From Denitrovibrio acetiphilus DSM 12809 (GTDB taxonomy: Bacteria > Chrysiogenota > Deferribacteres > Deferribacterales > Geovibrionaceae): DNA of 64,000 nucleotides. Within the stretch, counting starts at the first letter, position 1; each line of letters opens with the position of its first letter. Of this stretch, positions 34,597-43,005 are shown one piece after another. The notes under the pieces are model-generated. The model saw only the letters and a program-made list of their open reading frames with translations, had not been told where the DNA came from and did no database searches. The position numbers and the translations under genes were made by a program. The stretch is taken from the NCBI RefSeq assembly GCF_000025725.1, contig NC_013943.1:1674001-1738000 (forward strand), written 5' to 3'.

Positions 34597-36864
34597 TTAT
34601 TGATATTGTCTTCTGATCTCTTTAACAGCCTGAACCATGTTATGCAATGATTCCATAACCTCACGCCATTCTCTGGTTTTTAATCCGCAATCAGGGTTGA
34701 TCCATAACCTTTCCGCAGGTATTTTCTCAAGAGCACTGCTTATAAGTCCTTTGATCTCTTCTACTGATGGGACTCGCGGACTGTGGATATCATATACCCC
34801 TGGACCGATATCTCTTGGATATTCAAAGTCATTAAAAGCATCCAGAAGAACCATTCCGCTCCTGCTTGACTCAATGCTTATAACATCGGCATCCATGTCT
34901 GCAATAGCCTCTATAATCTCATTAAACTCGCTGTAGCACATATGTGTGTGTATCTGGGTTTTATCCTGCACACCAGAAGAAGCAAGCCTGAAGGCGTCTG
35001 TTGCCCACCTGAAGTATCCATTTCTATCCTTATGCTTAACAGGCATACCTTCGCTGAATGCTGCTTCATCTATCTGAATAATATTGATTCCGGCTTTTTC
35101 CAGACTCATAACTTCTTCTCTGACAGCAAGAGCTATCTGCCTGCAAACTTCAGCTTTTTCTATATCATCCCTGACAAAGCTCCAGCAAAGTATTGTAACA
35201 GGTCCTGTCAGCATCCCCTTAACCGGCTTCCCTGTGAGTGACTGCGCATAGGTTATCCAGTCTACTGTCATATCCCCCCTGCGGAAGACATCCCCATAGA
35301 TTACAGGAGGCTTAACACAACGGCTGCCGTAACTCTGCACCCATCCGTTCTGTGTGAAGCAGAAGCCGTGCATCTTCTGCCCGAAATATTCGACCATATC
35401 GTTTCTTTCGGGTTCACCATGTACAAGCACGTCAAGATTCAGCTCTTCCTGCTTTCTTATGATCTTTTTTATCTCGTTTCTGATAAAGAAATCATAATCC
35501 TCTATGAACACTTCGCCGTTTCTGAATTTTCTGCGCTGATTTCTTATCTCATCAGTCTGCGGAAACGAACCTATTGTAGTGGTAGGGAAGAGCGGAAGGT
35601 TAAGCCAGCCCTGCTCTTTCTTCCTTTTGCTATATGGGCTTTTACGTTTAAGCATGCTGCTGTCGATACATTCAGTAAGTTCTTTAACTTTTGCACTGTG
35701 AACCTTGCTGCTCTCGTTTCTGCTGCGAATTATCTCCTGATTATGTTCGATCTCTCTGCTGTATTCACCGCCCGACATAACCGCCCCCAGCAGTGCTGTC
35801 TCTCTGCACTTCTGCACAGCAAAGGACATCCATGTTTTCAGCTCTGAATCTATTCCAGCTTCTGATGTTATATCCACAGGGGAATGCAGCAGAGAACAGC
35901 TTGAGCCTATCATAAGCCTTTCATGGGGCACTTTCTCTTTTATGTTTTCAAGCTGTTTTCGGGCTTTGACAAGGTCTGTTGTCCAGATATTCCGTCCATC
36001 CACAACACCTACGGACAAAGTCATAAAATCAGGAAGATTATTCACTATGTGCTCCGCAGCACCCCCACCCCGTATCAGGTCAATATGTAGCCCTGTGCAT
36101 CCTGAATTAAGCGCAAGGTCAGCATTATCATCAAGGTTATCAAAATATGTGGTAAGTAGAATTGATCCGCTGTCCGGTGAACTGTTTAATTTTTTATAAA
36201 TTTTCTTAAAAGCCTCCGCTGCTTCCAGCTCCATATCTGCACAGAGAATAGGTTCATCTACCTGAACCCAGCGGCACATACTGCTTAGCTCTGCTATAAC
36301 CTGCACATAAATATCACCAAGTTTATCAGCGAGAAGCCACTTGTCAAACCCGTCAACAGATTTGCTCAGTGAAAGATAAGTGACAGGACCAAGTAAAACG
36401 GGCTTAGCGTCATATCCTGCATCAACAGCCTCACATGTCTGATCAATAATATCTCTCCCTGAAAATTTCAAAACTGTCGAATCTGACAACTCCGGAACAA
36501 TATAGTGATAATTTGTATCAAACCATTTAGTCATTTCCATAGCAGAAACCTGAGAAAAAGCATCTCCTCTTGCCATTTTGAAATATACATCAAGGTCAGA
36601 TTCGCCGGCGGATATTTTGAAGCGTTCGGGCACAGCACCAATCATCATTGAAACATCAAGAACATGGTCATAGAATGAAAAATCTCCGGTTGTCACATAT
36701 GACAAACCTGAGTCTTTCTGAATTTTCCAATGCTGTTTTCTGAGTTCCGATCCGGTCTGCTGAAGGTTCTGAAGAGTGATTTCCTTTTTCCAATAGAGTT
36801 CAAGGGCTTTTTTGAGCTCCCTGTTCTTCCCGATACGGGGGAAACCTAAGATGTGTGTTTGCAT
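34597..36864 (-). CDS. metE: Cobalamin-independent methionine synthase MetE
   Basis: 755 residues, the full length of MetE. It transfers methyl from methyltetrahydropteroyl-triglutamate to homocysteine without B12. The N-terminal barrel begins with LGFPRIGKNRELKKALE. The catalytic barrel has LPLFPTTTIGSFPQT, the zinc-binding HTHMCYSEF, VISIESSRSG, and the final zinc cysteine in NPDCGLKTR. GGAG lies just before the ATG and is caught in a hairpin. A cobalamin riboswitch occupies the leader, so the gene should be silenced when B12 permits a MetH enzyme, which must be encoded elsewhere. Confidence 0.97.
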   Translation of the reverse strand: MQTHILGFPRIGKNRELKKALELYWKKEITLQNLQQTGSELRKQHWKIQKDSGLSYVTTGDFSFYDHVLDVSMMIGAVPERFKISAGESDLDVYFKMARGDAFSQVSAMEMTKWFDTNYHYIVPELSDSTVLKFSGRDIIDQTCEAVDAGYDAKPVLLGPVTYLSLSKSVDGFDKWLLADKLGDIYVQVIAELSSMCRWVQVDEPILCADMELEAAEAFKKIYKKLNSSPDSGSILLTTYFDNLDDNADLALNSGCTGLHIDLIRGGGAAEHIVNNLPDFMTLSVGVVDGRNIWTTDLVKARKQLENIKEKVPHERLMIGSSCSLLHSPVDITSEAGIDSELKTWMSFAVQKCRETALLGAVMSGGEYSREIEHNQEIIRSRNESSKVHSAKVKELTECIDSSMLKRKSPYSKRKKEQGWLNLPLFPTTTIGSFPQTDEIRNQRRKFRNGEVFIEDYDFFIRNEIKKIIRKQEELNLDVLVHGEPERNDMVEYFGQKMHGFCFTQNGWVQSYGSRCVKPPVIYGDVFRRGDMTVDWITYAQSLTGKPVKGMLTGPVTILCWSFVRDDIEKAEVCRQIALAVREEVMSLEKAGINIIQIDEAAFSEGMPVKHKDRNGYFRWATDAFRLASSGVQDKTQIHTHMCYSEFNEIIEAIADMDADVISIESSRSGMVLLDAFNDFEYPRDIGPGVYDIHSPRVPSVEEIKGLISSALEKIPAERLWINPDCGLKTREWREVMESLHNMVQAVKEIRRQYQ

Positions 36865-36866
36865 TT

Positions 36867-36898
36867 GTTACTCCTTTTTAAATAGTGAAAGGAGCAAC
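36867..36898 (-). promoter_or_regulatory. Shine-Dalgarno-sequestering hairpin of metE
   Basis: On the minus strand GTTGCTCCTTT pairs over 11 bases (one G-U) with AAAGGAGTAAC, which contains the metE ribosome binding site, around a 10-base loop. It directly follows the riboswitch aptamer and ends 2 bases from the start codon. It looks like the expression platform, acting on translation. Confidence 0.78.
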
Positions 36899-37100
36899 GA
36901 CAACTCGCAGTTTGGGTAGATAATAAGGTTAACTGCGCCATACGAAAGCACAGTTCTATTAACACCAGTCCGTCTAGTCGCGAGACAGTCGTGCTCATAC
37001 GCAGCAGGACGTCTCCTGACTTCTGACCTCTATGTGTCAGTTACAGTGGCGCGTCCGTGATGGATTTTCACCATCTTCCGTTTCCTGTGCGCTAAAATGT
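36893..37100 (-). ncRNA. Cobalamin (B12) riboswitch
   Basis: The minus strand contains the family's conserved blocks in order: GGTGAAAATCCATCACGGAC, then GCGCCACTGTAA (the B12 box GCCACTG), then AGTCAGGAGAC. Helices between these blocks are visible, and CGCAGTT/AACTGCG forms a stem further downstream. The element lies just 5' of metE, a known target of this riboswitch class in bacteria that have both methionine synthases. Outer boundaries are approximate. Confidence 0.92.
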
Positions 37101-37152
37101 AAACTAAAGTAGAACAAATATTCTATTATGGCAAGCTAAAAACCAGTCCGTC

Positions 37153-37383
37153 TAGACTCCCACGGGTAAACCCGTGGTTCTATTGCTTCGCACGTGCTCA
37201 ACACACGCAGTTACAACTTCGTTGTAACTGCCAGAGCATATGCAAAGTACGTCACTGCGAAGCCAGCAGGGCTGTGGCAGTCTCTGAATTCGTTAGTTAA
37301 TCCTGAGATTGCTTCGTCATTACATTTCTCGCAATGACTTATAAGCTCTAAAGCTGTGATTAGCTCATTCATACAAGCATAAA
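37153..37383. repeat. Dispersed hairpin-rich repeat, copy B
   Basis: About 230 bases. It has the best-preserved left hairpin (CCACGGG-TAAA-CCCGTGG at 37160-37177) but ends earlier than the other copies, just after ACAAGCATAA. It sits immediately upstream of the metE promoter and riboswitch region. The remaining 80 bases to the DUF3124 stop hold nothing I can identify. Confidence 0.9.
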
Positions 37384-37462
37384 ACCACTATAAGCACAGA
37401 GTATGCTTCTTATAATGGAGATACAGCTTCAGCAATGATACAGAATAACTATATCTGAAAGA

Positions 37463-37918
37463 TTAGTCTTCTATAACAACGCCTCTTGATGTGAAAGATA
37501 TCCCCTGTGACGATCTGGTTCCTATCATTACAGATTCAATAACGGGGGGGTGGACTTCCTTATCGGCGTGCCATTTAACAAGGAAATTTGCACCTGAACC
37601 GCCGGTTTTGTCATACTCGCTGACTTTGTAGCTGACAGTAGCAAAAGGCTTCAGGATAATTGTTTTATCAATGAATTGTTTGATAAGCTTTCCGTCGCTG
37701 TTGTAGTAATCCGCAACAGATACGCTGATGGGTTCTGCGGCGTTAGTATTGCGTATGCTGAGAGTAACGGAAAGTTCGAAAGGTGACACTTTCGGACCGA
37801 CATATATATGAGAATAAGCGGGGACATAGACCGTCTGTTTTTTATGCTTAGACACCTGAGCAAATGCAAACTGTACAAGCAGCAGAGCTATTATAACTGT
37901 AAACGAAATTTTTTTCAT
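37463..37918 (-). CDS. DUF3124-family exported protein
   Basis: 151 residues with a signal peptide (ALLLVQFAFAQV). The body matches DUF3124 closely: KQTVYVPAYSHIYVGPK, LSVTLSIRNTN, GGSGANFLVKWHA and MIGTRSSQGISFTSRG. The function of this family is unknown; members are exported beta-sandwich-like proteins. It is divergent from the acyl-CoA ligase gene, and an FNR-type site lies between them, 108 bases from this start. Confidence 0.82.
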   Translation of the reverse strand: MKKISFTVIIALLLVQFAFAQVSKHKKQTVYVPAYSHIYVGPKVSPFELSVTLSIRNTNAAEPISVSVADYYNSDGKLIKQFIDKTIILKPFATVSYKVSEYDKTGGSGANFLVKWHADKEVHPPVIESVMIGTRSSQGISFTSRGVVIED

Positions 37919-38025
37919 ATTTTCTCCATCATGTTGTATTATATACGATTCCTAACCTGCCCTCAATAGAGATATTAAATGTATAGAGAATGTAAAAAAA
38001 GATAGGTTCACAGGATTATTTTTTA

Positions 38026-38039
38026 TTGATAAACATCAA
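38026..38039. promoter_or_regulatory. FNR/CRP-type operator, perfect palindrome
   Basis: TTGATAAACATCAA is a perfect match to the FNR consensus TTGAT-N4-ATCAA. It is centred about 60 bases before the acyl-CoA ligase start, a typical activating position if transcription begins about 20 bases upstream of the start codon. Confidence 0.75.
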
Positions 38040-38091
38040 CTCAGGCAGTAGCATACTGGTGCATTAAGTTCGTTTTCAGGAGTCACATATT

Positions 38092-39729
38092 ATGGACAAC
38101 CTCATTTCGCAGACACCTTCTGCATATCCTTTTCCAATGCTAATCAAAAACCTTATACAAACACCGCTGGTGCGAAACAGCAAAAACGAAATTACCTATC
38201 GCGGTGAAATGAGATACACGTATGCCGACCTTTATAAGCGCGTATGCAAGCTGGCTAATGCTCTGACAGATATAGGCGTTAAACAGGGGGACACTGTTGC
38301 CGTAATGGACTATGACAGCACAAGATATCTGGAATTCTACTTTGCTGTTCCGATGATAGGAGCGGTGCTTCATACTGTAAATATCAGGCTTTCACCGGAA
38401 CAGATATTCTTCACTATTGACCATGCTGAGGATGATATTATATTTGTTCATGAGGATCTTGTCAGCCTGATAGAGTCTGTCAAAGGACGTATCGCCACTG
38501 TTAAAGATTACTATCTATTATGCGAAACTGAAAAAATACCTGAAACAAACCTCGGGTTCGCCGGAGAGTATGAATCTCTTATCGCAGACAAACCCGACAC
38601 ATACGACTTTCCTGACTTTGACGAAAACACAAGAGCAACAACATTTTACACTACAGGCACAACTGGTATGCCCAAAGGGGTTTATTTCAGCCACAGACAG
38701 CTTGTTATGCATACACTCGCTCTATCTTCCACATTCGGCAGCATAAACACACACGGAACTTTCCGCCGTGATGATGTTTATATGCCTATCACCCCCATGT
38801 TTCATGTGCACGCATGGGGATTCCCGTATGTTGCAACATACACAGGGGTAAAGCAGGTCTACCCGGGCAGATACGCTCCAGACACACTTTTAAAATTGAT
38901 TATAAGCGAAAAAGTAACTTTTTCTCACTGCGTGCCTACAATACTACACATGCTTCTCAGCTCGCCGCTGGCAGAAAAAAGTGACCTGAGCAAATGGAAA
39001 GTTATCATCGGCGGAGCTGCCCTTTCAAAAACACTGTGTCTCAGAGCAATTGAAAAAGGGATAGACATCTTCGGCGGATACGGGCTCAGCGAAACATGCC
39101 CCGTATTAAGTCTTGCTCACCTCACCGAAGACATGCTTGAGCTGGACAATGAAAAGCAGGCTGAAATCAGAACTTACACAGGCACCCCTATGAGCTTTGT
39201 TGATATACAAATCGCTGATGAAGACATGAATTTTCTCCCCTGGGACGGTGAATCCACAGGAGAAATAGTTGTCCGTGCCCCATGGCTGACACAGGGATAT
39301 TTCAAAGATGTAAAAAGCTCTGAAAACCTATGGCGAGGCGGGTACATGCACACAGGTGACGTGGCATTCGGTACACCTGACGGCTATCTGCGAATAACAG
39401 ACAGGGCGAAAGATGTTATCAAAATAGGCGGCGAATGGGTATCATCCCTTGAGCTTGAAGACATCTTCAACCACCATTCAGATGTTGCTGAAGTTGCTGT
39501 TATAGGTGTTCAGGACAATAAATGGGGGGAGCGTCCCCTTGCTCTGATAGTCCTTAAGCCTGAAAAAATAGTTACAGAAAAAGAGCTACTGAACCACGCA
39601 AAAGACTACATCAAAAAAGGCGTACTGGGCAGAGAAGGAATGCTCGTAAAAGTACGCATTATAGAATCCATAGATAAAACCAGTGTTGGCAAAATTGATA
39701 AAAAGCTCCTTCGCCTCAAATACACCTGA
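38092..39729 (+). CDS. Medium/long-chain acyl-CoA ligase (AMP-forming)
   Basis: 545 residues of the adenylate-forming family. The P-loop TFYTTGTTGMPKGVYF, the adenine-contact motif FGGYGLSETCPV, the hinge TGDVAFGTPDGYLRITDRAKD and the C-terminal catalytic lysine region TSVGKIDKKLLR are all visible. The overall wording resembles AlkK-type fatty-acid ligases. It converts a fatty acid, ATP and CoA to acyl-CoA. It stands alone, with an FNR-type site upstream pointing to oxygen-dependent control. Confidence 0.9.
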   Translation: MDNLISQTPSAYPFPMLIKNLIQTPLVRNSKNEITYRGEMRYTYADLYKRVCKLANALTDIGVKQGDTVAVMDYDSTRYLEFYFAVPMIGAVLHTVNIRLSPEQIFFTIDHAEDDIIFVHEDLVSLIESVKGRIATVKDYYLLCETEKIPETNLGFAGEYESLIADKPDTYDFPDFDENTRATTFYTTGTTGMPKGVYFSHRQLVMHTLALSSTFGSINTHGTFRRDDVYMPITPMFHVHAWGFPYVATYTGVKQVYPGRYAPDTLLKLIISEKVTFSHCVPTILHMLLSSPLAEKSDLSKWKVIIGGAALSKTLCLRAIEKGIDIFGGYGLSETCPVLSLAHLTEDMLELDNEKQAEIRTYTGTPMSFVDIQIADEDMNFLPWDGESTGEIVVRAPWLTQGYFKDVKSSENLWRGGYMHTGDVAFGTPDGYLRITDRAKDVIKIGGEWVSSLELEDIFNHHSDVAEVAVIGVQDNKWGERPLALIVLKPEKIVTEKELLNHAKDYIKKGVLGREGMLVKVRIIESIDKTSVGKIDKKLLRLKYT

Positions 39730-39790
39730 CAGGCTTCTTTTGATACATTTCGAGCAAGTGTTCAGTATACAGCAGTAATTACCGGCACGC

Positions 39791-39814
39791 CGTTATACCT
39801 TATACTATATAACG
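39791..39814. promoter_or_regulatory. ModE-box-like operator 1
   Basis: CGTTATA and TATAACG are inverted arms spanning exactly 24 bases, the length and end sequence of the ModE site of the E. coli modABC promoter. Molybdate-bound ModE would repress here. Confidence 0.75.
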
Positions 39815-39834
39815 CTTGACACTAAGCCCTGTTG

Positions 39835-39858
39835 CGTTATATATAACAAAACATAACG
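39835..39858. promoter_or_regulatory. ModE-box-like operator 2
   Basis: A second 24-base element with CGTTATA and ATAACG ends begins 44 bases after the first, close to four helical turns. It ends 17 bases before the modA start, so binding here would block the promoter or transcription start. Confidence 0.75.
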
Positions 39859-39875
39859 AATTCGGAGGAATATTA

Positions 39876-40634
39876 ATGAGGAAACTATTACTGCTCATAA
39901 TGTGTACTACAGCTTTCATGACAGCCAATGCGGAAAAACTGACTATTTATGCTGCCGCGTCCACTACAAACGCTGTAAACGAGATCATAGCCAACTACGA
40001 AGCTGAAACCGGAAACGAAGTTACAAGTTCATACGCATCTTCCGGCACACTCGCAAAACAGATAGACAACAGTGCTCCTGCTGACATATTCATCTCTGCC
40101 AATGTCAAATGGATGACATGGCTTGAGGGAAAAGGAAAAGTCGACAAAACCACTGTTGCACCTCTCCTTGCAAACAGGCTTGCACTCATTGCACCATCAA
40201 AATCTGAGATCAAAGCCAGTGAGACACTGGATAACGACACAGCAGTAAAACTGCTCACAACATCAGGCAGAATAGCAATAGGCGACCCTGCACACGTGCC
40301 CGCCGGTATTTATGCCCAAAAAGCTATGGAAAGTCTCGGTGTATGGGAAGAAGTTTCCGGTACAGTTGCAAGAATGCAGAACGTACGTGTTGCTCTCGCC
40401 ACTGTTGAAAAGAATGCTGTACCTCTGGGTATAGTTTATTCCAGCGATGCAGCAAGGTCTAAACAAGTGAAAATTGTCGGTCTCTTTGACGAAGAACTTC
40501 ACGGAGCCATAAGATATCCTGTAGCTGTCGTTGCGGGGAAAGCAAATGACACAGTAATGAGTTTTTATAACTACCTTAAAACAGAAAAGTCTGCTAAGAT
40601 TTTCGAAAAATATGGATTTAAAGCAGTAAAATAA
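39876..40634 (+). CDS. modA: Molybdate-binding periplasmic protein ModA
   Basis: 252 residues from the ATG at 39876, preceded by GGAGG. Signal peptide TTAFMTANAE, then the family opening LTIYAAASTTNAVNEI with the serines that bind oxyanion, SSGTLAKQID, and GDPAHVPAGIYAQKAM. It delivers molybdate (and tungstate) to ModBC. This serves the molybdoenzymes encoded further right. A longer frame from 39816 overlaps the operators and lacks a ribosome site. Confidence 0.93.
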   Translation: MRKLLLLIMCTTAFMTANAEKLTIYAAASTTNAVNEIIANYEAETGNEVTSSYASSGTLAKQIDNSAPADIFISANVKWMTWLEGKGKVDKTTVAPLLANRLALIAPSKSEIKASETLDNDTAVKLLTTSGRIAIGDPAHVPAGIYAQKAMESLGVWEEVSGTVARMQNVRVALATVEKNAVPLGIVYSSDAARSKQVKIVGLFDEELHGAIRYPVAVVAGKANDTVMSFYNYLKTEKSAKIFEKYGFKAVK

Positions 40635-41336
40635 ATGTTTGAACTGACCAGTTTTGAAACTGAAGCACTTTACCTGAGCCTGAAGATATCCTTATGGGCT
40701 GTCGCAGCAGGACTCATACCCGGTATAGGGATCGCTTACCTCCTCGCCAGAAAAAGCTTCCCGGGAAAACTTCTTCTAGACGGGCTAGTTCACATACCCC
40801 TGGTTATCCCTCCAGTAGTTACAGGCTATATATTGCTTATAGTTTTTAATGACAACGGTCCGGGAGGGAAACTCCTTACAAGTATATTCGGAACCGGCAT
40901 AGCCTTCTCATGGAGAGGTGCTGTGCTGGCTTCCGCAGTTATGGCCTTTCCGCTTCTGGTCAGAAGTGTAAGGTTGTCTATAGAATCCGTTGACAAAGGG
41001 CTGGAGGAAGCATCAAGAACACTTGGTGCAGGGCGTTTACGTGTGTTTTTCACGATCACCCTTCCTCTATCTGTCCCCGGAGTAATAACCGGAACAGTGC
41101 TTGCATTTGCAAGGTCTCTCGGCGAATTTGGCGCAACGATAACTTTTGTGTCTAACATACCAGGAGAAACCAGCACTCTGCCTCTGGCACTATTTAACCT
41201 CACCCAAACCCCCGGAACAGAATATGAAGCAATGAAACTCTGCATCATATCAATCCTCCTTGCACTGATCGCCATAGCAGCTTCCGAATTTTTCAGCAGA
41301 CGCGCGGCAAGCAGACTGAGAGGTGACAATGCTTGA
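40635..41336 (+). CDS. modB: Molybdate ABC transporter permease ModB
   Basis: 233 residues, five to six membrane helices, with the conserved coupling loop EEASRTLGAGRLRVFFTITL followed by LPLSVPGVITGTVLAFARSLGEFGAT. It begins one base after the modA stop and overlaps modC by 8 bases, so the three genes are translated from one message. Confidence 0.94.
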   Translation: MFELTSFETEALYLSLKISLWAVAAGLIPGIGIAYLLARKSFPGKLLLDGLVHIPLVIPPVVTGYILLIVFNDNGPGGKLLTSIFGTGIAFSWRGAVLASAVMAFPLLVRSVRLSIESVDKGLEEASRTLGAGRLRVFFTITLPLSVPGVITGTVLAFARSLGEFGATITFVSNIPGETSTLPLALFNLTQTPGTEYEAMKLCIISILLALIAIAASEFFSRRAASRLRGDNA

Positions 41337-42411
41337 GTTCAGAGCAATCAAGAAACACATCGGATTCACTCTGGACGCTTCTTTTGTATGCGACAGCGGG
41401 ATGGTTACAACACTCTTCGGAAAATCGGGCTCAGGCAAGACCAGCATTATAAATATGATTGCAGGTCTCCAGACCCCTGATGAAGGCAGAATATCAGTAG
41501 GGAGCAAACTTCTCTTTGACAGCTATCAGCGGATCAACATCCCTACCCCGAAAAGACATGCCGGATACATCTTTCAGGACGGCAGACTATTCCCTCACAT
41601 GACAGTGAAATCGAACCTCCGGTATGGACTGCGTAACGAAAGCACATCAACGGAAGAGTTCACACAGATTATAGACCTGCTCGGCATTTCTGAACTGCTC
41701 GAAAGGCGCCCGCACAAGCTCTCCGGTGGAGAAAAGCAGCGTGTCGCTATCGGACGGGCACTTCTCTCTTCACCTGATTTCATGCTTATGGATGAGCCGC
41801 TATCAGCTCTGGACACAGCGAGAAAGCAGGAACTGATCCCATTTATAGGACGCATGGTTGAAAAATTTCATATGCCTGTTGTATACGTTACACACAGTCT
41901 CGACGAACTCCTTGCACTGGGGGATAATGTTGTTCTGATGGATGATGGAAACTGCGTCGATTCAGGCAGTGTAGAGGATGTTGTCTCAAAGCCGGAGAAC
42001 ATGTCTACCCTCGGGCTGACAGGCAGAGTAACAGTGCTGAGAGCAGAAGCAGTGGGTGCACACGAAACTTCCAGCATAATCAGGCTTGAAAATAAAAAAC
42101 TGCTCATCCCTACATCGCAATATAAAAAAGGGACAAAACTCCGTGTAACACTCCACTCAGAAGATGTAACTCTAAGCGTTCAAAAACCCACAGGACTGAG
42201 CTCCAGAAACATAATAAAGGGAACAATTCAGGAAATATCAGTTACTCCGGACGGTGCAATGAGCGTTAAAATAGATATAGGTGTAACAATATACGCGACT
42301 GTAACTCAGGAAGCCGTTAACGAACTAGCCCTTTCAGCCGGAACGCCAGTATATATCATAGTCAAAACCATAGCTATGTCACGCCAGAGCACAGCAACTA
42401 TTAGACAGTAG
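41329..42411 (+). CDS. modC: Molybdate ABC transporter ATPase ModC
   Basis: 360 residues. Walker A FGKSGSGKTS, signature LSGGEKQRVAIGRALL, Walker B FMLMDEPLSALD and switch histidine YVTHSLDELLALGD are intact. The C-terminal 120 residues form the MOP/TOBE regulatory domain typical of ModC (ending with NVIKGTIQEIS-like and VYIIVKTIAMS segments). AGAGGTGA lies 5 bases before the ATG at 41329. A GTG six bases earlier is less likely. Confidence 0.94.
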   Translation: MLEFRAIKKHIGFTLDASFVCDSGMVTTLFGKSGSGKTSIINMIAGLQTPDEGRISVGSKLLFDSYQRINIPTPKRHAGYIFQDGRLFPHMTVKSNLRYGLRNESTSTEEFTQIIDLLGISELLERRPHKLSGGEKQRVAIGRALLSSPDFMLMDEPLSALDTARKQELIPFIGRMVEKFHMPVVYVTHSLDELLALGDNVVLMDDGNCVDSGSVEDVVSKPENMSTLGLTGRVTVLRAEAVGAHETSSIIRLENKKLLIPTSQYKKGTKLRVTLHSEDVTLSVQKPTGLSSRNIIKGTIQEISVTPDGAMSVKIDIGVTIYATVTQEAVNELALSAGTPVYIIVKTIAMSRQSTATIRQ

Positions 42412-42583
42412 TAAAGCTTCTTTAAATCATTCCTCAGCGATATTTATCCACCGTAAGAAAATGATTCGGTGGTATAGTCCGTATCCGCAGTTTTGACATA
42501 ATCATTGTTAAAATTTGTGCTGGTCTGAAGCATGTAGAATCCGAGCTCACGACGATAAAATGACTCCTCTGACATGCCTTCTT

Positions 42584-42821
42584 CTAAGTCTGGCTTGCCA
42601 GAACTTCCTCATCCTCTATTCCAATGGTATTACCAAGACGCACTATAACTCCCCACTGAACATCATTTATCTCTTCATTCGTTTTAGGCTTCTCATATCC
42701 GTTTTTAGTAAGTGTGTTGACCAGCCCGTCGATATTCTCATCAGATGGCATTATTAGTTCATAAAGACCTGTATTCTCTTCAAGTTCTAAAACGTTTTTG
42801 ATATCTTGAACTTTTTTGTGA
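42584..42821 (-). pseudogene. C-terminal part of a small gene interrupted by the IS21 element
   Basis: About 79 codons, beginning NHKKVQDIKNVLELEENTG and ending DEEVLASQT at the stop codon. The frame runs out of the IS21 left end, so it has no start of its own. Joined to the fragment at 45359-45572 after removing the element and one TGA, it would read ...SVENVTKKVQDIKNV... if the run of six A residues were seven. I do not recognise the protein. Confidence 0.7.
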
Positions 42822-43005
42822 TTTTGCAGTTCAATTGACCCCCCTGGCGGCAAATATTTGCAGCTGAATTGACCCCCCATATTTGCAATTCAATTGACCC
42901 CTCTGTGGTGTCAGCTTTTGTAAAAAGTTTTGTAAAAATCTCTCCTTTGTATAATGCCTCCATAGAAAATAACTATGGAGAAATTGAATGCGAAAGGAGT
43001 ACCAC

